Of a stretch of 64,000 nt of DNA, positions 32,271 to 42,831 are shown in pieces. The position numbers and the translations under genes were made by a program. Positions within the stretch are counted from its first letter, which is position 1. The number at the start of each line of letters is the position of its first letter. The notes under the pieces are model-generated. The model saw nothing but the letters and a program-made list of their open reading frames with translations. It was not told the DNA's origin and ran no database searches. Source of the DNA: Halobacteriovoraceae bacterium. Lineage in GTDB: Bacteria > Bdellovibrionota > Bacteriovoracia > Bacteriovoracales > Bacteriovoracaceae. The stretch lies in the NCBI GenBank assembly GCA_002712005.1, contig PASP01000020.1, positions 108,952 through 172,951 of the forward strand. The letters are read 5' to 3'.

Positions 32271-32427
32271 CTCCATCTCCACTCCTTTTCTGTTAAGAAG
32301 ATATTTAGCGAAACATGACATTAATCTCATGCTGCTTTGCAGAAGAAATGGGGAAAAAAGCTCAGATGTGAGTAATTTTATGAAAAATGTAAGAAATAAA
32401 ATACGTATAGAGTCAAAATGACCTATG

Positions 32428-33159
32428 CTATAGGGCAAGTATTATAGAAAGCCCAAGTCTATAGATGAGAATGCTTTGTTCAAACTCGTTACCATTTCTA
32501 CTATTAAAATCAATTGATTCATTCCAAAACATTTTTCCTATTGTGAAGGAAGGCCCAAATTGCAAGATAGTATTATATTGGTACAAAAAAGCAGAATAAT
32601 GCCATAACTCACTGATAAAACTACGATTGTAATTAAGTGGTATGGCCAACTCGAATTGATGCAAGGTAGTCCAGTTTTGAAACTCAAAATTTAATATACC
32701 GGCCTTATAGAAAAGAGTGTCCTGATCATTGAACCAATTTCTTTGTAAACTAAGTCTGTTCTTTAGAATACCCCTTCCTTTACCCCAAGCGATTTGCTTA
32801 TGTTGAAGAAAGGCTGAAGTTAAATGCTCACTTCGATCTGAAGTATCTTTCCAGGCCCATGGACCTGAATCTTTATTCCAGTCTTCGTTATGCCTTAGGC
32901 CATAAGCTCTTTTAAAAAGGATACCTACGCGCCAGTTTCTGTGAAGTGTATAGCGATAGCTTAAAGTTGCTAGGCGTTGTTGAAACTGCTCTGCTTGAGA
33001 CAGATAAGTATAGTTGAAGTATAGCTGATGACCGTCAGAGAGTTTATAAAAGGATGAAAAGTTAAACTCTTGATCAAAACTATTTTTATCTTGGGGTTTT
33101 ACTTGGCCGTAACAAAGATAACTATTAATTAATACGAGAAAAAAAAATATGATCCTCAT
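32428..33159 (-). CDS. Putative outer-membrane beta-barrel protein
   Basis: 243 residues. Signal peptide 1-18 (ending CYG-Q). The remainder shows alternating aromatic/polar strands (HQLYFNYTYLSQAEQFQQRL, TLSYRYTLHRNWRVGILFKR, ILNFEFQNWTTLHQFELAIP) and ends in a hydrophobic strand, IYRLGLSIILAL, as outer-membrane barrels do, though the last residue is Leu rather than Phe. About ten to twelve strands could fit. No known substrate. It starts directly after the FecR-like gene stop and is likely cotranscribed with it. Confidence 0.7.
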   Translation of the reverse strand: MRIIFFFLVLINSYLCYGQVKPQDKNSFDQEFNFSSFYKLSDGHQLYFNYTYLSQAEQFQQRLATLSYRYTLHRNWRVGILFKRAYGLRHNEDWNKDSGPWAWKDTSDRSEHLTSAFLQHKQIAWGKGRGILKNRLSLQRNWFNDQDTLFYKAGILNFEFQNWTTLHQFELAIPLNYNRSFISELWHYSAFLYQYNTILQFGPSFTIGKMFWNESIDFNSRNGNEFEQSILIYRLGLSIILAL

Positions 33160-33792
33160 CTAATCGTAGTCCTGTGTAAGAGGATCACCATATTTTTCTT
33201 GGATTTTGGCATCATTTTCTAAGTTTTTAGCACTAGGGTTAAGAGACCAATTTAGATTTTTTGTCCAAGGTAGAAACTTGGGACGTGAGATCTTTCTTTT
33301 GGAATTAATATTAACCCCTTCTCCTTCATTAACAATAATAGCTTTCTTCTTATCAGAACTCACCCATACACTTCCCTTATTAACACACATAAATACGTCA
33401 TCTTTCTTGTCTTTTCCATAAGATACAAAGAATTGTGTACCGCGAACACCCATTGAAGCTACCCTTGTTTTGACATTGAGTTTGCCTTTAACCTGAGGAT
33501 CTTTTTTAAAAAAAGAGCTTCCTTTAAGAAGATGGATTAAGGTTTGATTTGATTTGGGTTTATAGACAGCTATCTTAAGACTAGAATTCTGAGCAATTTT
33601 TATGGTTGCGCCAGAAGAAAGTTTCAATAATACCAATGAGTTTTCTTTAGTAGAAATAATGTCATTTTGCTCAATTACTGATGATCGAGTGAGCTTATTT
33701 CCATTAATAAGGGCCTTACCCTTAAGATGAAGGACTTTGCCACTGGCAAAGATAGTGCTAGATGTAAAAAATAAGATAAGGGCCAGTTTCAT
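33160..33792 (-). CDS. FecR-domain exported protein
   Basis: 210 residues from ATG at 33792, chosen because GAGG lies six bases upstream and a signal peptide follows (MKLALILFFTSSTIFASG). The FecR-like beta domain (about 18-150) contains VIEQNDIISTKENSLVLLKL, LLKGSSFFK and the hallmark TRVASMGVRGTQFFV. In this family the domain is periplasmic and binds partner proteins or peptidoglycan. There is no FecI sigma factor or TonB receptor here, so this is not a FecIR regulator. Probably paired with the barrel gene that follows without a gap. Confidence 0.85.
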   Translation of the reverse strand: MKLALILFFTSSTIFASGKVLHLKGKALINGNKLTRSSVIEQNDIISTKENSLVLLKLSSGATIKIAQNSSLKIAVYKPKSNQTLIHLLKGSSFFKKDPQVKGKLNVKTRVASMGVRGTQFFVSYGKDKKDDVFMCVNKGSVWVSSDKKKAIIVNEGEGVNINSKRKISRPKFLPWTKNLNWSLNPSAKNLENDAKIQEKYGDPLTQDYD

Positions 33793-33979
33793 TAAATACC
33801 TCATAATTGTCATATAAATAACAATACTTTTTAGATCTATGAACATCAAGCATGGGTAAAGCTGCGATGCGTAGTGCATATGATGAAAATATTCTAGATG
33901 CCTATCAATAAGTGACGAGGGCCCTTGAATTTATGCGTCAAAAAAGATAATCAAATACAAATTTTCAAATAGTTGTACA

Positions 33980-35041
33980 GTGAAAACAGAACCGATTAGT
34001 TATATGAGAAGAGCGCTTGAATTAGCCAAAAAAGGCTTGGGAACAGTTGCGCCAAATCCTATGGTCGGGGCTCTTTTGATCAAAAATAATAATGTTATTG
34101 GCGAGGGCTACCATAAACAAAAAGGTGGACCCCATGCTGAAGTGGCGGCAATTGAAGATGCAGAAAAGTCTGGGGAAAATATAGAAGATTCTTGGTTATT
34201 CTGTACTCTTGAGCCTTGTTGTCATCTAAATAAACTAACTCCCCCATGCACTGACTTGATAATAAACAAGAAGATCTCAAAAGTTTTTGTAGCTTGTCTT
34301 GATCCAAATCCAGAAGTTGCAGGAAAGGGAGTTCAGAAGCTAAGAGATCATGGTATTGAAGTTGAGGTTGGTTTACTTGAAAAAGAAGCTTGTGATCTCA
34401 ATAAGGTATTTTTTAAATATATAATTCATAAAAAACCCTATCTCCATTTAAAAGTGGCGATGACACTTGATGGGAAAATGTTTAGTCAAACAGGATCTTC
34501 CAAGTGGATCACTTCGGAAGTAGCTCGAAAGGAAGTTCACGCTTTAAGAAAGCATTATGATGGAATTTGGGTGGGAATGAATACCTTACTCAATGACGAT
34601 CCCTCACTGAATACCCGTGATGGCGAAAAAGTTATAAAAGAAAATAGTAAGGTCATAATTGGAGACATCCAAAAATTAAGAGATTCAAAACTCAAAGTTA
34701 TGAATCATAAAGATAAAGTTTATTTTTTAAATACAGGTTTTGAAGAACGAAACGACATTAATAGTTATAGTTTCAATAATGATTTTAATGAAGCATTAGA
34801 TTGGCTAGGAGCTAATGGAATAACATCTCTTCTTGTAGAGGGGGGGTCAAAACTAATTTCTGGTTTAATTGAAAATGACATTTATGATGAAATTTCAATT
34901 TATTTAGCACCTAAACTAATTGGTAACGGCAGCTCTCTTTATGAAAGTGAAATAAACTTTGATATGGAAAGAGCAAAAGAGTTAAAGGGAGCCTGGAGGC
35001 TTTTGGATTCAAATGAAGCAGTCTTTGAGGTGAAAAAATAA
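33980..35041 (+). CDS. ribD: Riboflavin deaminase/reductase RibD
   Basis: 353 residues from GTG at 33980; the preceding bases hold no clear Shine-Dalgarno, and the conserved start region YMRRALELAKKG follows eight codons in. The N-terminal cytidine-deaminase-like domain has the zinc site HAEVAAI and EPCCHLNKLTPPC (the second half is unusual; GxTPPC is common). The C-terminal reductase domain begins HLKVAMTLDGKM and has SSKWITSEVAR and LVEGGSKLISG. It carries out the second and third steps of riboflavin synthesis. Overlaps ribE start (TAATG). No FMN riboswitch is upstream. Confidence 0.96.
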   Translation: MKTEPISYMRRALELAKKGLGTVAPNPMVGALLIKNNNVIGEGYHKQKGGPHAEVAAIEDAEKSGENIEDSWLFCTLEPCCHLNKLTPPCTDLIINKKISKVFVACLDPNPEVAGKGVQKLRDHGIEVEVGLLEKEACDLNKVFFKYIIHKKPYLHLKVAMTLDGKMFSQTGSSKWITSEVARKEVHALRKHYDGIWVGMNTLLNDDPSLNTRDGEKVIKENSKVIIGDIQKLRDSKLKVMNHKDKVYFLNTGFEERNDINSYSFNNDFNEALDWLGANGITSLLVEGGSKLISGLIENDIYDEISIYLAPKLIGNGSSLYESEINFDMERAKELKGAWRLLDSNEAVFEVKK

Positions 35042-35709
35042 TGTTCACTGGATTAATAAAAGAACTTGGAAAAGTTCAAAATATAGAGCGTAACTCAGAG
35101 GGAAAGAAAATGACTTTTGCCTCTGATGAATTAATTCATCACATGGATATTGATGACTCTGTTGCTATAAATGGAGCATGTCAGACTGTAATTTCAAAAA
35201 CAGCAAATACTTTCACAGTACAAGCAGTTCATACTACATTGGATAAAACAACCTTGGGTGAACTAAAGTCAGGTGACTTAGTAAATATGGAGCTGGCTCT
35301 AACATTAGCTGATAGGCTTGGAGGTCATCTCGTACAAGGTCATGTAAACGGAATAGGTAAAATATCAGACATCAAAAATTACGGTGAAAATTATGTAATG
35401 AACTTTTCTGTAGAACCATCTTTAATGAAATATATGGTTAAGGAAGGATCGATTACTCTTAATGGTGTTAGTTTAACCATAAGTGATATCTGGCGAGAGA
35501 AAAATCAAGCTCAAGTGTCGATCATACCTCACACATGGAACCACACAATCTTTTATAAATTATGGATTGGGGACAAGATAAATATAGAAGTGGATATCTT
35601 AGCAAAATATGTGGAAAACCTCCTTTTATATGGGAAGGAAGCATCTCAACAAGATAATACAAAAAAATCAAATATAACTGAAGATTGGTTAAAATCTAAA
35701 GGCTTTTAG
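35041..35709 (+). CDS. ribE: Riboflavin synthase alpha chain
   Basis: 222 residues with the invariant N-terminus [12 protein letters not shown] and two homologous lumazine-binding halves (about 1-95 and 96-200). Motifs are NGACQTV in the first half, [14 protein letters not shown] at the junction and NGVSLTIS in the second half. It dismutates 6,7-dimethyl-8-ribityllumazine to riboflavin. It shares the TAATG junction with ribD and lies one base before ribBA. Confidence 0.96.
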   Translation: MFTGLIKELGKVQNIERNSEGKKMTFASDELIHHMDIDDSVAINGACQTVISKTANTFTVQAVHTTLDKTTLGELKSGDLVNMELALTLADRLGGHLVQGHVNGIGKISDIKNYGENYVMNFSVEPSLMKYMVKEGSITLNGVSLTISDIWREKNQAQVSIIPHTWNHTIFYKLWIGDKINIEVDILAKYVENLLLYGKEASQQDNTKKSNITEDWLKSKGF

Positions 35710-35710
35710 C

Positions 35711-36937
35711 ATGTTCGATAAAATAGAAGAAGCAGTTGAAGAAATTAAAAATGGCAAAATGGTCATTGTTCTTGATGATGAAGACAGGGAAAATGAAGGT
35801 GACCTGATTATGGCCGCTGAGAAAGTTACTCCTGATGATGTAAACTTCATGATTAAAGAAGCGAGAGGCTTAATTTGTGCCCCTTTAACAAGACAATATG
35901 CAAAGAGATTAAACATCAGTTTGATGGTGAATCAGAATGACTCTGTACATGAAACAGCTTTTACAGTTTCAGTTGACTGCAATAATGGTGGTACTGGAAT
36001 TTCTACTTCAGATAGAGCTGAGACACTAAATATACTTGCTAGCGAGGAAACGAGGCCCGAAGATCTTGCTAGACCAGGACATATCTTCCCTCTTATTTCT
36101 AAGCCAGGCGGGGTCCTTCAGCGTGCCGGTCATACTGAAGCTGCTGTAGATCTGTCTGTTTTAGCTGGATTAAAACCAGTAGGCGCAATTTGTGAAGTCT
36201 TGAATGAAGATGGAACCATGGCGAGAAGAGATTCTCTAATGGAGATGGCGAAAAAGTTTAATTTAAAAATTATTACTGTTAAAGATTTAATTGAATATAG
36301 AAGGAAGCACCCTTTTCCTGAAGACTTAACACCTGCAACGCTTGTTGATCAGACTGCGCAAATAGCTTTTCCAAATAAGTTTGGAGAATTTAATCTTCAT
36401 ATGTTTGAAACACACGTTGGAAACCAAGTTCATCATGTTGCTTTAACAAAGGGTGAAATTGATCCAGAAAAACCTGTCTTAGTAAGAATGCATTCCGAAT
36501 GTTTCACTGGAGACATCTTTGGTTCAATGAGATGTGAATGTGGAAAACAATTAGAAAATGCTATGGAAGCTATTGAGGCTGAAGGAAATGGAGTATTGGT
36601 ATATCTACGTCAAGAAGGAAGAGGAATTGGACTTCCAAATAAGATTAAAGCTTATGCACTTCAAGACCAAGGCTATGATACGGTTGAAGCAAACCATAAA
36701 CTAGGCTTTAAAGATGATTTAAGAGAGTATGGTGTAGGAGCACAAATCTTAAAGCTTCTTGGAGTTAAGAAAATGAGATTACTAACGAATAATCCACGAA
36801 AGGTTATTGGGTTAGAAGGTTTTGATTTAGAAATTGTAGAAAGAGTTGCATTAGAAATTGAGCCTAATGAAGTTAATTACGAATATTTAAAAGCAAAAAA
36901 AGAAAAGATGGGACATATCCTTAAAAATATTAAATAG
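35711..36937 (+). CDS. ribBA: Bifunctional DHBP synthase / GTP cyclohydrolase II
   Basis: 408 residues. The N-terminal domain (1-200) has [18 protein letters not shown] and RPGHIFPL, followed by the HTEAAVDL segment of 3,4-dihydroxy-2-butanone-4-phosphate synthase. The C-terminal GTP cyclohydrolase II domain (about 205-408) has the zinc cysteines in [18 protein letters not shown] and [11 protein letters not shown]. It supplies both starting materials of the pathway. Both active sites look complete. It sits between ribE and ribH, ten bases from the latter. Confidence 0.97.
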   Translation: MFDKIEEAVEEIKNGKMVIVLDDEDRENEGDLIMAAEKVTPDDVNFMIKEARGLICAPLTRQYAKRLNISLMVNQNDSVHETAFTVSVDCNNGGTGISTSDRAETLNILASEETRPEDLARPGHIFPLISKPGGVLQRAGHTEAAVDLSVLAGLKPVGAICEVLNEDGTMARRDSLMEMAKKFNLKIITVKDLIEYRRKHPFPEDLTPATLVDQTAQIAFPNKFGEFNLHMFETHVGNQVHHVALTKGEIDPEKPVLVRMHSECFTGDIFGSMRCECGKQLENAMEAIEAEGNGVLVYLRQEGRGIGLPNKIKAYALQDQGYDTVEANHKLGFKDDLREYGVGAQILKLLGVKKMRLLTNNPRKVIGLEGFDLEIVERVALEIEPNEVNYEYLKAKKEKMGHILKNIK

Positions 36938-36946
36938 GAGAATAGA

Positions 36947-37414
36947 ATGACGACAATGTTTGAAGGTCATTTAAATGCAGAAGGTAAAAAATATGCACTA
37001 GTGGCAGGAAGATTTAATGAGTTTATTTCAAGTAAGCTTCTTTCAGGTGCTCTTGATTGTTTAAAAAGACATGGTGCAAATTTGGATGACGCTTCTGTTG
37101 CTTGGGTACCTGGTGCTTATGAGATTTCGCTAGTTGCTAAAAAGTTAGCAGAAACAAAGAAATATGATGCTGTAATCTGCCTTGGAGCTGTGATTAGAGG
37201 TTCAACGCCACACTTTGACTTTGTTTCAGGTGAAGTTGCAAAAGGTGTAGCTAAAGTTTCATTAGATACAGGTGTACCGGTTATTTTTGGTGTTATCACA
37301 ACAGACAATATCGAGCAGGCCATTGAGAGAGCTGGAACAAAAGCTGGAAATAAAGGCTGGGAAGCAGCGATGTCTGCAATTGAGATGTCTACTCTATTAG
37401 GAACTATCGAATAA
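36947..37414 (+). CDS. ribH: 6,7-dimethyl-8-ribityllumazine synthase
   Basis: 155 residues, standard. It condenses DHBP with the ribityl pyrimidine. Motifs are [21 protein letters not shown], the [14 protein letters not shown] active-site segment with its His, and [33 protein letters not shown] precedes the ATG. It ends the rib operon and overlaps the convergent methyltransferase gene by 11 bases, with no terminator seen between them. Confidence 0.97.
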   Translation: MTTMFEGHLNAEGKKYALVAGRFNEFISSKLLSGALDCLKRHGANLDDASVAWVPGAYEISLVAKKLAETKKYDAVICLGAVIRGSTPHFDFVSGEVAKGVAKVSLDTGVPVIFGVITTDNIEQAIERAGTKAGNKGWEAAMSAIEMSTLLGTIE

Positions 37415-38165
37415 GATTTAGTTTACGTGACCAATCGCTTGCGATAATTGCGCAAGCGATGGAAGCATTATAGTGAAGAACACCTGTTGTAACAGGGATC
37501 TTCACTTTTTCTTTAGCAATATCTAAAAGATCTCTTTGGATCCCATGACCTTCACTGCCAATCATAAAGGCAGAATCTAAAGAAGGCTTTGAATCATAAA
37601 CACTATAAGCACCTTCTTCATTAGCCGCGTAGTAAACATTAATACTCTTTTCTAGAATCAGTTCTTTTAAATTTTGAGTTCTATGAATATTAAGGAAGTT
37701 TATATTACCCATAGAAACACGAATGCATCTTCTTAGGTAAGGGCTACAAGTTTTTCCGTCTATGATTAAAGATTTAAACCCTAAACCGGTTATCGTTCTA
37801 ACAATGGATCCAATATTTTCAGGAGAGCTTAAGCCATTAAGAATGATATAGGGGGGCTCGAGTTCTTCAAAGGTAGAAAAGGTTGGTTTTTCAAATGTAG
37901 CAAGAACACCTTTTGAGAATTTGTATCCTGAAAGACCTTTGAAAATATCATCGTCAATAACAATAACTTTCTTAAATGACGATTCGTGGGAGAATTTGTT
38001 CAGAAATGACTTTTTAATAAAGAGCGATTTTGGTGAAAAGCGATTGGCTGCAATGAACTTATTAATAAGCTTCTCTGAGTCTACAATGACTTCATCTTCG
38101 AGTTCTCGAAGGTTTTGAATAAAGTCTATAACCTCATGGTTTGGGTCATCTATATAGCTATACAT
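37404..38165 (-). CDS. TrmH/SpoU-family RNA 2'-O-methyltransferase
   Basis: 253 residues from ATG at 38165; a longer start at 38258 lies deep within uvrA and adds uvrA-frame-shadow sequence. SPOUT motifs in the C-terminal half: [40 protein letters not shown] and [13 protein letters not shown]. An N-terminal L30e-like substrate domain (about 1-95) is present. These enzymes methylate ribose in tRNA or rRNA; the exact target cannot be told. The start overlaps the uvrA stop by eight bases. Confidence 0.88.
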   Translation of the reverse strand: MYSYIDDPNHEVIDFIQNLRELEDEVIVDSEKLINKFIAANRFSPKSLFIKKSFLNKFSHESSFKKVIVIDDDIFKGLSGYKFSKGVLATFEKPTFSTFEELEPPYIILNGLSSPENIGSIVRTITGLGFKSLIIDGKTCSPYLRRCIRVSMGNINFLNIHRTQNLKELILEKSINVYYAANEEGAYSVYDSKPSLDSAFMIGSEGHGIQRDLLDIAKEKVKIPVTTGVLHYNASIACAIIASDWSRKLNLIR

Positions 38166-40968
38166 ATTTTTTAAGATACTTTCCTGTATGGGATGCTTTA
38201 ACTTTTGCGATTTCTTCAGGAGTTCCCTTGGCAACAATAGTACCACCTCCTGATCCACCTTCAGGACCTAAATCAATAATGTAGTCTGCACTCTTAATGA
38301 TATCTAAATTATGTTCAATGATGACAACTGTATGACCTTGTTCAACTAGATCATTTATCGCCTTGAGAAGGACTTTAACATCTTGAAAGTGAAGGCCGGT
38401 TGTAGGCTCATCTAAAATATAGAGTGTTTTACCTTTTGTCTTTTTAGCAAGCTCTCTACTTAGTTTTAACCTCTGTGCTTCTCCCCCACTGAGAGTTGTA
38501 GCAGGTTGACCTAGTTTCATATAGCCAAGACCTACAGAGATAAGGGTACTTAAAATACGGTTGAGCTTAGTGTGATTTTTAAAAAACTGAAAAGCATCTT
38601 CTATAGACATATCGAGTATGTCAGCAATATTTTGACCTTTATAGAGAACACTTAATGTTTCATCGTTATAGCGTCTTCCCTTACATTCTGAACAAGTGAT
38701 AAAAACATCGGGAAGGAAGTGCATTTCGATTTTCTTTACACCATTACCTTCGCATTCTTCACAACGCCCACCTTTGACGTTGAAAGAAAAACGACCTGGC
38801 TTATAACCACGAATTTGAGATTCTTGAGTACGTGCAAATAGCTTTCGTATGTCGTCAAACATATTCGTATAAGTCGCTGGGTTGCTATGTGGAGTACGGC
38901 CAATTGGTGACTGATCGAGTTCAATAATAGATTTAATAGATTCTAAGTTAGAAATAGAGTGGTAATTCTTATAATCGTAGAGTCCACCCATAGGGGTGAG
39001 ATAATTTTTACATGCAGGTACAAATACATTATGCAATAAGGAAGACTTACCTGAACCACTAACGCCAGTTATACATACCAATGTTTCTAAGGGAATCTCA
39101 ATATCTACATTTTTTAAATTATTATGTTTTGCACCTTTTAATTTGATAAAAGAATCAGAAATTCTACGGTGTGAGGGGATGTCGATTACTTCATTCTGAT
39201 TTAAAAATCTAGCAGTTAGAGAATCTTTATTTTTAATAAACTCTGAAGTCTCTTGGGCAGCTATAATTTTACCCCCATGGCGACCTGCACCTGGGCCAAT
39301 ATCCACAATATAATCTGATTCGGTCATTGTCTCTTCATCATGTTCAACAACAATGACTGTGTTTCCAAGGTCACGAAGAGATTTTAATGTTTTTATAAGT
39401 TTGGTGTTGTCCCTTTGGTGAAGACCAATAGAAGGCTCATCAAGAACGTAGAGAACACCACTTAGGGCAGACCCAATTTGAGTTGCAAGTCTTATACGTT
39501 GCCCCTCTCCTCCGCTCAGTGTATTAGCTGCTCGATTTAGGGTTAAGTAGCCTAGGCCAACATCAGTGAGAAAAGAAAGTCGTGAATAAATTTCTTTAAC
39601 AAGTTTTTCACCAATGATTTTTTTATCACCTGATAATAAGTCTTTTTTAAAAAATTCATAACATTCTTCAATACTTAGAAAACAGAGGTTCATGATATTA
39701 GTGTCACAAATTTTAACATTAAGGGCATGCTCATTAAGTCGATTCCCGTTACACTTGTTGCACTTATTTATAACCATGTAATCTTCAAGGCTTTTTCGAA
39801 CCTTTTCAGATGAGCTTTCCAAATACTTCTTTTCCAACCAATTCAATATACCAGGAAATGGTTTGCTGAATTCGAAATGGGAGTTTTCAGATTTAAATGA
39901 ATATTTATAGACTTTATCAGTACCATTCCATAAAGCATCAAGATCTTTCTTTTTGATCTTATTTAGAGGTGTAGTGGCACTATATCCTTCTTCTTTTAAA
40001 AAGCACTCTGTCATTTTATGCAAGAAATTATTTTTCTTGTGAAGTGGTTCAATAGCTCCCTTGAGAACTCCAAGGTTTTCATCAAGAACGACAGTAGACT
40101 TAGTAAATTCTTTTGAAATACCTAATCCTTTACACTTCGAACAAGCGCCAATAGGACTATTAAAAGAGAAAAGTCTTGGTTCTAAATCAGGAAGGGCTTC
40201 TCCCGTATTGGGGTCAAGCATATGTTCACTATAGGTTAAGCACTCATGATCATTGACAAGAATTTTAATAAGTCCATTACCTTCTTTTAATGTATGCTCA
40301 ACACTTTCGGTTAACCTTTTTTGTACACCATCTTTGATCAAAATTCTGTCGATCACAACTTCTAAAGATATATTTTTAGTTTTGGGTAAGGTGAATGAAT
40401 CATCTAAGGAAACAATTTCATCATTTAATCTAACTCTCGAGTAGCCCATGGTTAAGTACTTTGTAATTTGCTTACTTATGTCAGATTTATTTTTATAAGG
40501 GACGGGAGCTAAAAGTTGAACTTTGGTCTTTTCAGGATATTGAAGAAGCTCTTTTACTATTTGAGGAGGTGTATATTTTTTTAATATGATACCCGATTCA
40601 GGATCGATCATATCCCCTACTCTAGCAAATAAAACTCTTAGGTAATCATATATTTCTGTAATCGTACCTACTGTTGAACGTGGATTTTTTGTAGTAGATT
40701 TTTGATCAATCGCAATAGCAGGACTCAAACCTGAAATTGATTCAACGTCAGGTGGTTGATATTGACCTAGAAATTGACGTGCATAACTTGAGAGGGATTC
40801 AATATAACGCCTTTGACCCTCTACATAGATGGTATCAAACGCTAAGGATGACTTTCCGGAACCACTTGGCCCAGTTACCACAGTCAGTGTGTTCTTTGGG
40901 ATTTTTACGGAAACTTCTTTTAAGTTATGAACCTTAGATTTAACTACATTAATTTCATTAATACTCAT
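38158..40968 (-). CDS. uvrA: Excinuclease ABC subunit A
   Basis: 936 residues. It has two ABC ATPase halves: the first Walker A is TGPSGSGKSSLAFD near residue 33, the second TGVSGSGKSSLLHNV, with signatures LSGGEGQRIRLA and LSGGEAQRLKL. Zinc modules include CSKCKGLG, CNKCNGN and CEECEGNG with CSECKGR. UvrA finds bulky DNA lesions and loads UvrB. Length is typical. It follows pdxA by three bases. The downstream gene overlaps its end. Confidence 0.98.
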   Translation of the reverse strand: MSINEINVVKSKVHNLKEVSVKIPKNTLTVVTGPSGSGKSSLAFDTIYVEGQRRYIESLSSYARQFLGQYQPPDVESISGLSPAIAIDQKSTTKNPRSTVGTITEIYDYLRVLFARVGDMIDPESGIILKKYTPPQIVKELLQYPEKTKVQLLAPVPYKNKSDISKQITKYLTMGYSRVRLNDEIVSLDDSFTLPKTKNISLEVVIDRILIKDGVQKRLTESVEHTLKEGNGLIKILVNDHECLTYSEHMLDPNTGEALPDLEPRLFSFNSPIGACSKCKGLGISKEFTKSTVVLDENLGVLKGAIEPLHKKNNFLHKMTECFLKEEGYSATTPLNKIKKKDLDALWNGTDKVYKYSFKSENSHFEFSKPFPGILNWLEKKYLESSSEKVRKSLEDYMVINKCNKCNGNRLNEHALNVKICDTNIMNLCFLSIEECYEFFKKDLLSGDKKIIGEKLVKEIYSRLSFLTDVGLGYLTLNRAANTLSGGEGQRIRLATQIGSALSGVLYVLDEPSIGLHQRDNTKLIKTLKSLRDLGNTVIVVEHDEETMTESDYIVDIGPGAGRHGGKIIAAQETSEFIKNKDSLTARFLNQNEVIDIPSHRRISDSFIKLKGAKHNNLKNVDIEIPLETLVCITGVSGSGKSSLLHNVFVPACKNYLTPMGGLYDYKNYHSISNLESIKSIIELDQSPIGRTPHSNPATYTNMFDDIRKLFARTQESQIRGYKPGRFSFNVKGGRCEECEGNGVKKIEMHFLPDVFITCSECKGRRYNDETLSVLYKGQNIADILDMSIEDAFQFFKNHTKLNRILSTLISVGLGYMKLGQPATTLSGGEAQRLKLSRELAKKTKGKTLYILDEPTTGLHFQDVKVLLKAINDLVEQGHTVVIIEHNLDIIKSADYIIDLGPEGGSGGGTIVAKGTPEEIAKVKASHTGKYLKKYV

Positions 40969-40971
40969 ATT

Positions 40972-41904
40972 CTACCTATTCGAATGAATCTTAAATGCTT
41001 CATTGAGAACATATAAACATCCTGAAGAGGATGCTTGATTTTTTCCGTAAAGAGAAAAAGCTGTTCCATGGTCGACACTCATTCTTAAGAAGTCGAGACC
41101 CATAGTTATATTTATACCAAAAAGACCATACTTATCTTTAAAAAACGGTAGACCTTGATCATGAAAAGCGTAGACGAATAATTGTTTCAATTGATCGCTT
41201 TTGTGGAAGTGGAGTGTATCACCAGGGAGAGGTCCTTGAAGCTTAATTTTGGGGAAGGTCTTATTGAGATCCTGGATAGATGAGCTAATGACAGAGTCTT
41301 CATGACCGAGTACTCCGCCCTCACCTGCATGGGGATTAATGCCTGAAATAAGAACTTCATTTATATCTAATTTAAAATATTTTTTAATAGATTTTAGGGT
41401 GATTTGAATTTTTGAAGAGATAAAATCTTGATTGAGTTTTTTAGTTACTGAAGAAAGTGGAATATGATCCGATAATAAAAGAACAAAGAGGTCATAAGAT
41501 TTAAAGATCATAGAAAGCTCATCAATTTGATAAAATTTTCTAAAAAACTCAGTATAGCCTGCGCAGTTTTCATCATTATGAATAAGCTGATCTTTAGAAG
41601 TTGGAAGTGTAATAAGAATATCTTCTTTTTTAATGATTTTAAGTATCTCAAGAAGGCTTTTTGAGCTTTCGGTTTCATTCTTATCGGCATTGATATCGCA
41701 ATAAGAAAGTTGTTTACCACAGACTACAATATTTGAATCTTGAATCTTGAAAGGAAGATTTAAAGTTTTAAGAGTATCTCCAATGCTTTTTGAGTTAGCA
41801 TAGAGAACGAAATGATCTAACGTATTCTGTGAAAGAGACAATGTACTTTTAAAAAAAACTTCTAGGCCAATCCCTAGTTCATGGCCTTGAGAAACGTAAA
41901 TCAT
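40972..41904 (-). CDS. pdxA: 4-hydroxythreonine-4-phosphate dehydrogenase PdxA
   Basis: 310 residues, slightly short. PdxA oxidises 4-phosphohydroxythreonine in vitamin B6 synthesis. Motifs are GINPHAGEGGVLGHED, GPLPGDTLHF (usual GPxPADT), the metal site FHDQGL, and ITMGLDFLRMSVDHGTAF. The N-terminal half is poorly conserved. The surA-pdxA neighbour pair matches the E. coli order. The ATG directly follows the surA-like stop, so translation is likely coupled. Confidence 0.9.
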   Translation of the reverse strand: MIYVSQGHELGIGLEVFFKSTLSLSQNTLDHFVLYANSKSIGDTLKTLNLPFKIQDSNIVVCGKQLSYCDINADKNETESSKSLLEILKIIKKEDILITLPTSKDQLIHNDENCAGYTEFFRKFYQIDELSMIFKSYDLFVLLLSDHIPLSSVTKKLNQDFISSKIQITLKSIKKYFKLDINEVLISGINPHAGEGGVLGHEDSVISSSIQDLNKTFPKIKLQGPLPGDTLHFHKSDQLKQLFVYAFHDQGLPFFKDKYGLFGINITMGLDFLRMSVDHGTAFSLYGKNQASSSGCLYVLNEAFKIHSNR

Positions 41905-41906
41905 CT

Positions 41907-42827
41907 TTAGAAAAAGGTTTTAACGTAATGCTTTTCCATTTCAGTATTAAACCATGAATCAGAAATTGACTCGATAGCCTTTTGGAAGAGCTCAGAATAG
42001 ATTTGATTTTTTTTATCGAGATAATCAGAGGACTCAACAAGATCTTTCTTTTTTACATAGAAAACGTGATAAGAGCCACCAAGAGAAATTGGTTCTGAAA
42101 ATTCACCTTCATTTGTTGAAGCCAGAGCTTTTTTAATAGGTCCAATGAGTGAATCTTCAGTAAGATTACCTAGCTCATTGGTAGAAACAGTAGAATAAGC
42201 TTCAGGTAAAACTCCATTTTGTTGAAATTCTACTAGAGTCGGCTTTAATGCTTTTACCTGGGCACTATTCAATGCGCTCTCATCAATAGAAAAATCTACA
42301 AGATTATAACTAAAGCTTAGAGACTTATTAGTTGAATTTTTTTGATAATAAGCATTTTTAATATCTTGTTCGGTAATCGAGATTAGGGGTTGAATAACAC
42401 GTGATACAAATAATCCATATTCTTGAGATTCACGAATAAGCTCGAAGTACTCATCAAAAGAGAAGTCATTATTTTTTAAAAAGTTAAGAAGAGCTGCACG
42501 ATTGAGTCCAAGCCTTTGTTCTGTGCTTTTAATACTTGCCTCAACTTGATCATCGCTGACGATATAACCCATCTCATTTAATTTAGCTCTGATAAGCTTT
42601 GAACGAATTCTCATTTGAGCTAGCTCTTCAAGAGAATACTTGGCCTTACTAAATATTTGAGGAGAAATATTTCGACGTGCTGGAATATTGGCCTTAATTC
42701 TTTTTAGTTGGGACAGAAGAATAGGCTGATCATCATAGATGGCCATTATTTTATCGAGTAGCTCAGCACGAGAATCGAAGCTAAAAAGTGAAGCGAAAGT
42801 AAAAAGACAAATAAATAATTTTTTCAT
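41907..42827 (-). CDS. SurA-like periplasmic chaperone/peptidyl-prolyl isomerase
   Basis: 306 residues from ATG at 42827, where a signal peptide starts (MKKLFICLFTFASLFSFDSR). The N-terminal helical chaperone domain includes IMAIYDDQPILLSQLKRIKA, IRSKLIRAKLNEMGYIVSD and LGLNRAALLNFLKNNDFSFD, as in SurA. One parvulin-like module (about 180-285, LGNLTEDSLIGPIKKALAST, EFSEPISLGGSYHVFYV) is degenerate and lacks some active-site residues. It likely escorts outer-membrane proteins. A terminator lies just before its start codon, so it may rely on read-through or its own promoter. Confidence 0.82.
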   Translation of the reverse strand: MKKLFICLFTFASLFSFDSRAELLDKIMAIYDDQPILLSQLKRIKANIPARRNISPQIFSKAKYSLEELAQMRIRSKLIRAKLNEMGYIVSDDQVEASIKSTEQRLGLNRAALLNFLKNNDFSFDEYFELIRESQEYGLFVSRVIQPLISITEQDIKNAYYQKNSTNKSLSFSYNLVDFSIDESALNSAQVKALKPTLVEFQQNGVLPEAYSTVSTNELGNLTEDSLIGPIKKALASTNEGEFSEPISLGGSYHVFYVKKKDLVESSDYLDKKNQIYSELFQKAIESISDSWFNTEMEKHYVKTFF

Positions 42828-42831
42828 TAAA

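Noticed and set aside
32271..32438. Longer form of the Cys-rich protein starting inside the barrel gene
   Set aside because: It would place a signal peptide in the middle of the protein; the start at 32270 has a ribosome site and a proper leader.
33880..33979. Possible FMN riboswitch before ribD
   Set aside because: The 100-base gap is too short for the RFN element and has none of its conserved blocks.
38985..38998. CACCCATAGGGGTG in uvrA resembles the mnmE palindrome core
   Set aside because: Only the CCCATAGG core is shared; the flanking stem differs and there is no GGTCC arm. Treated as chance.
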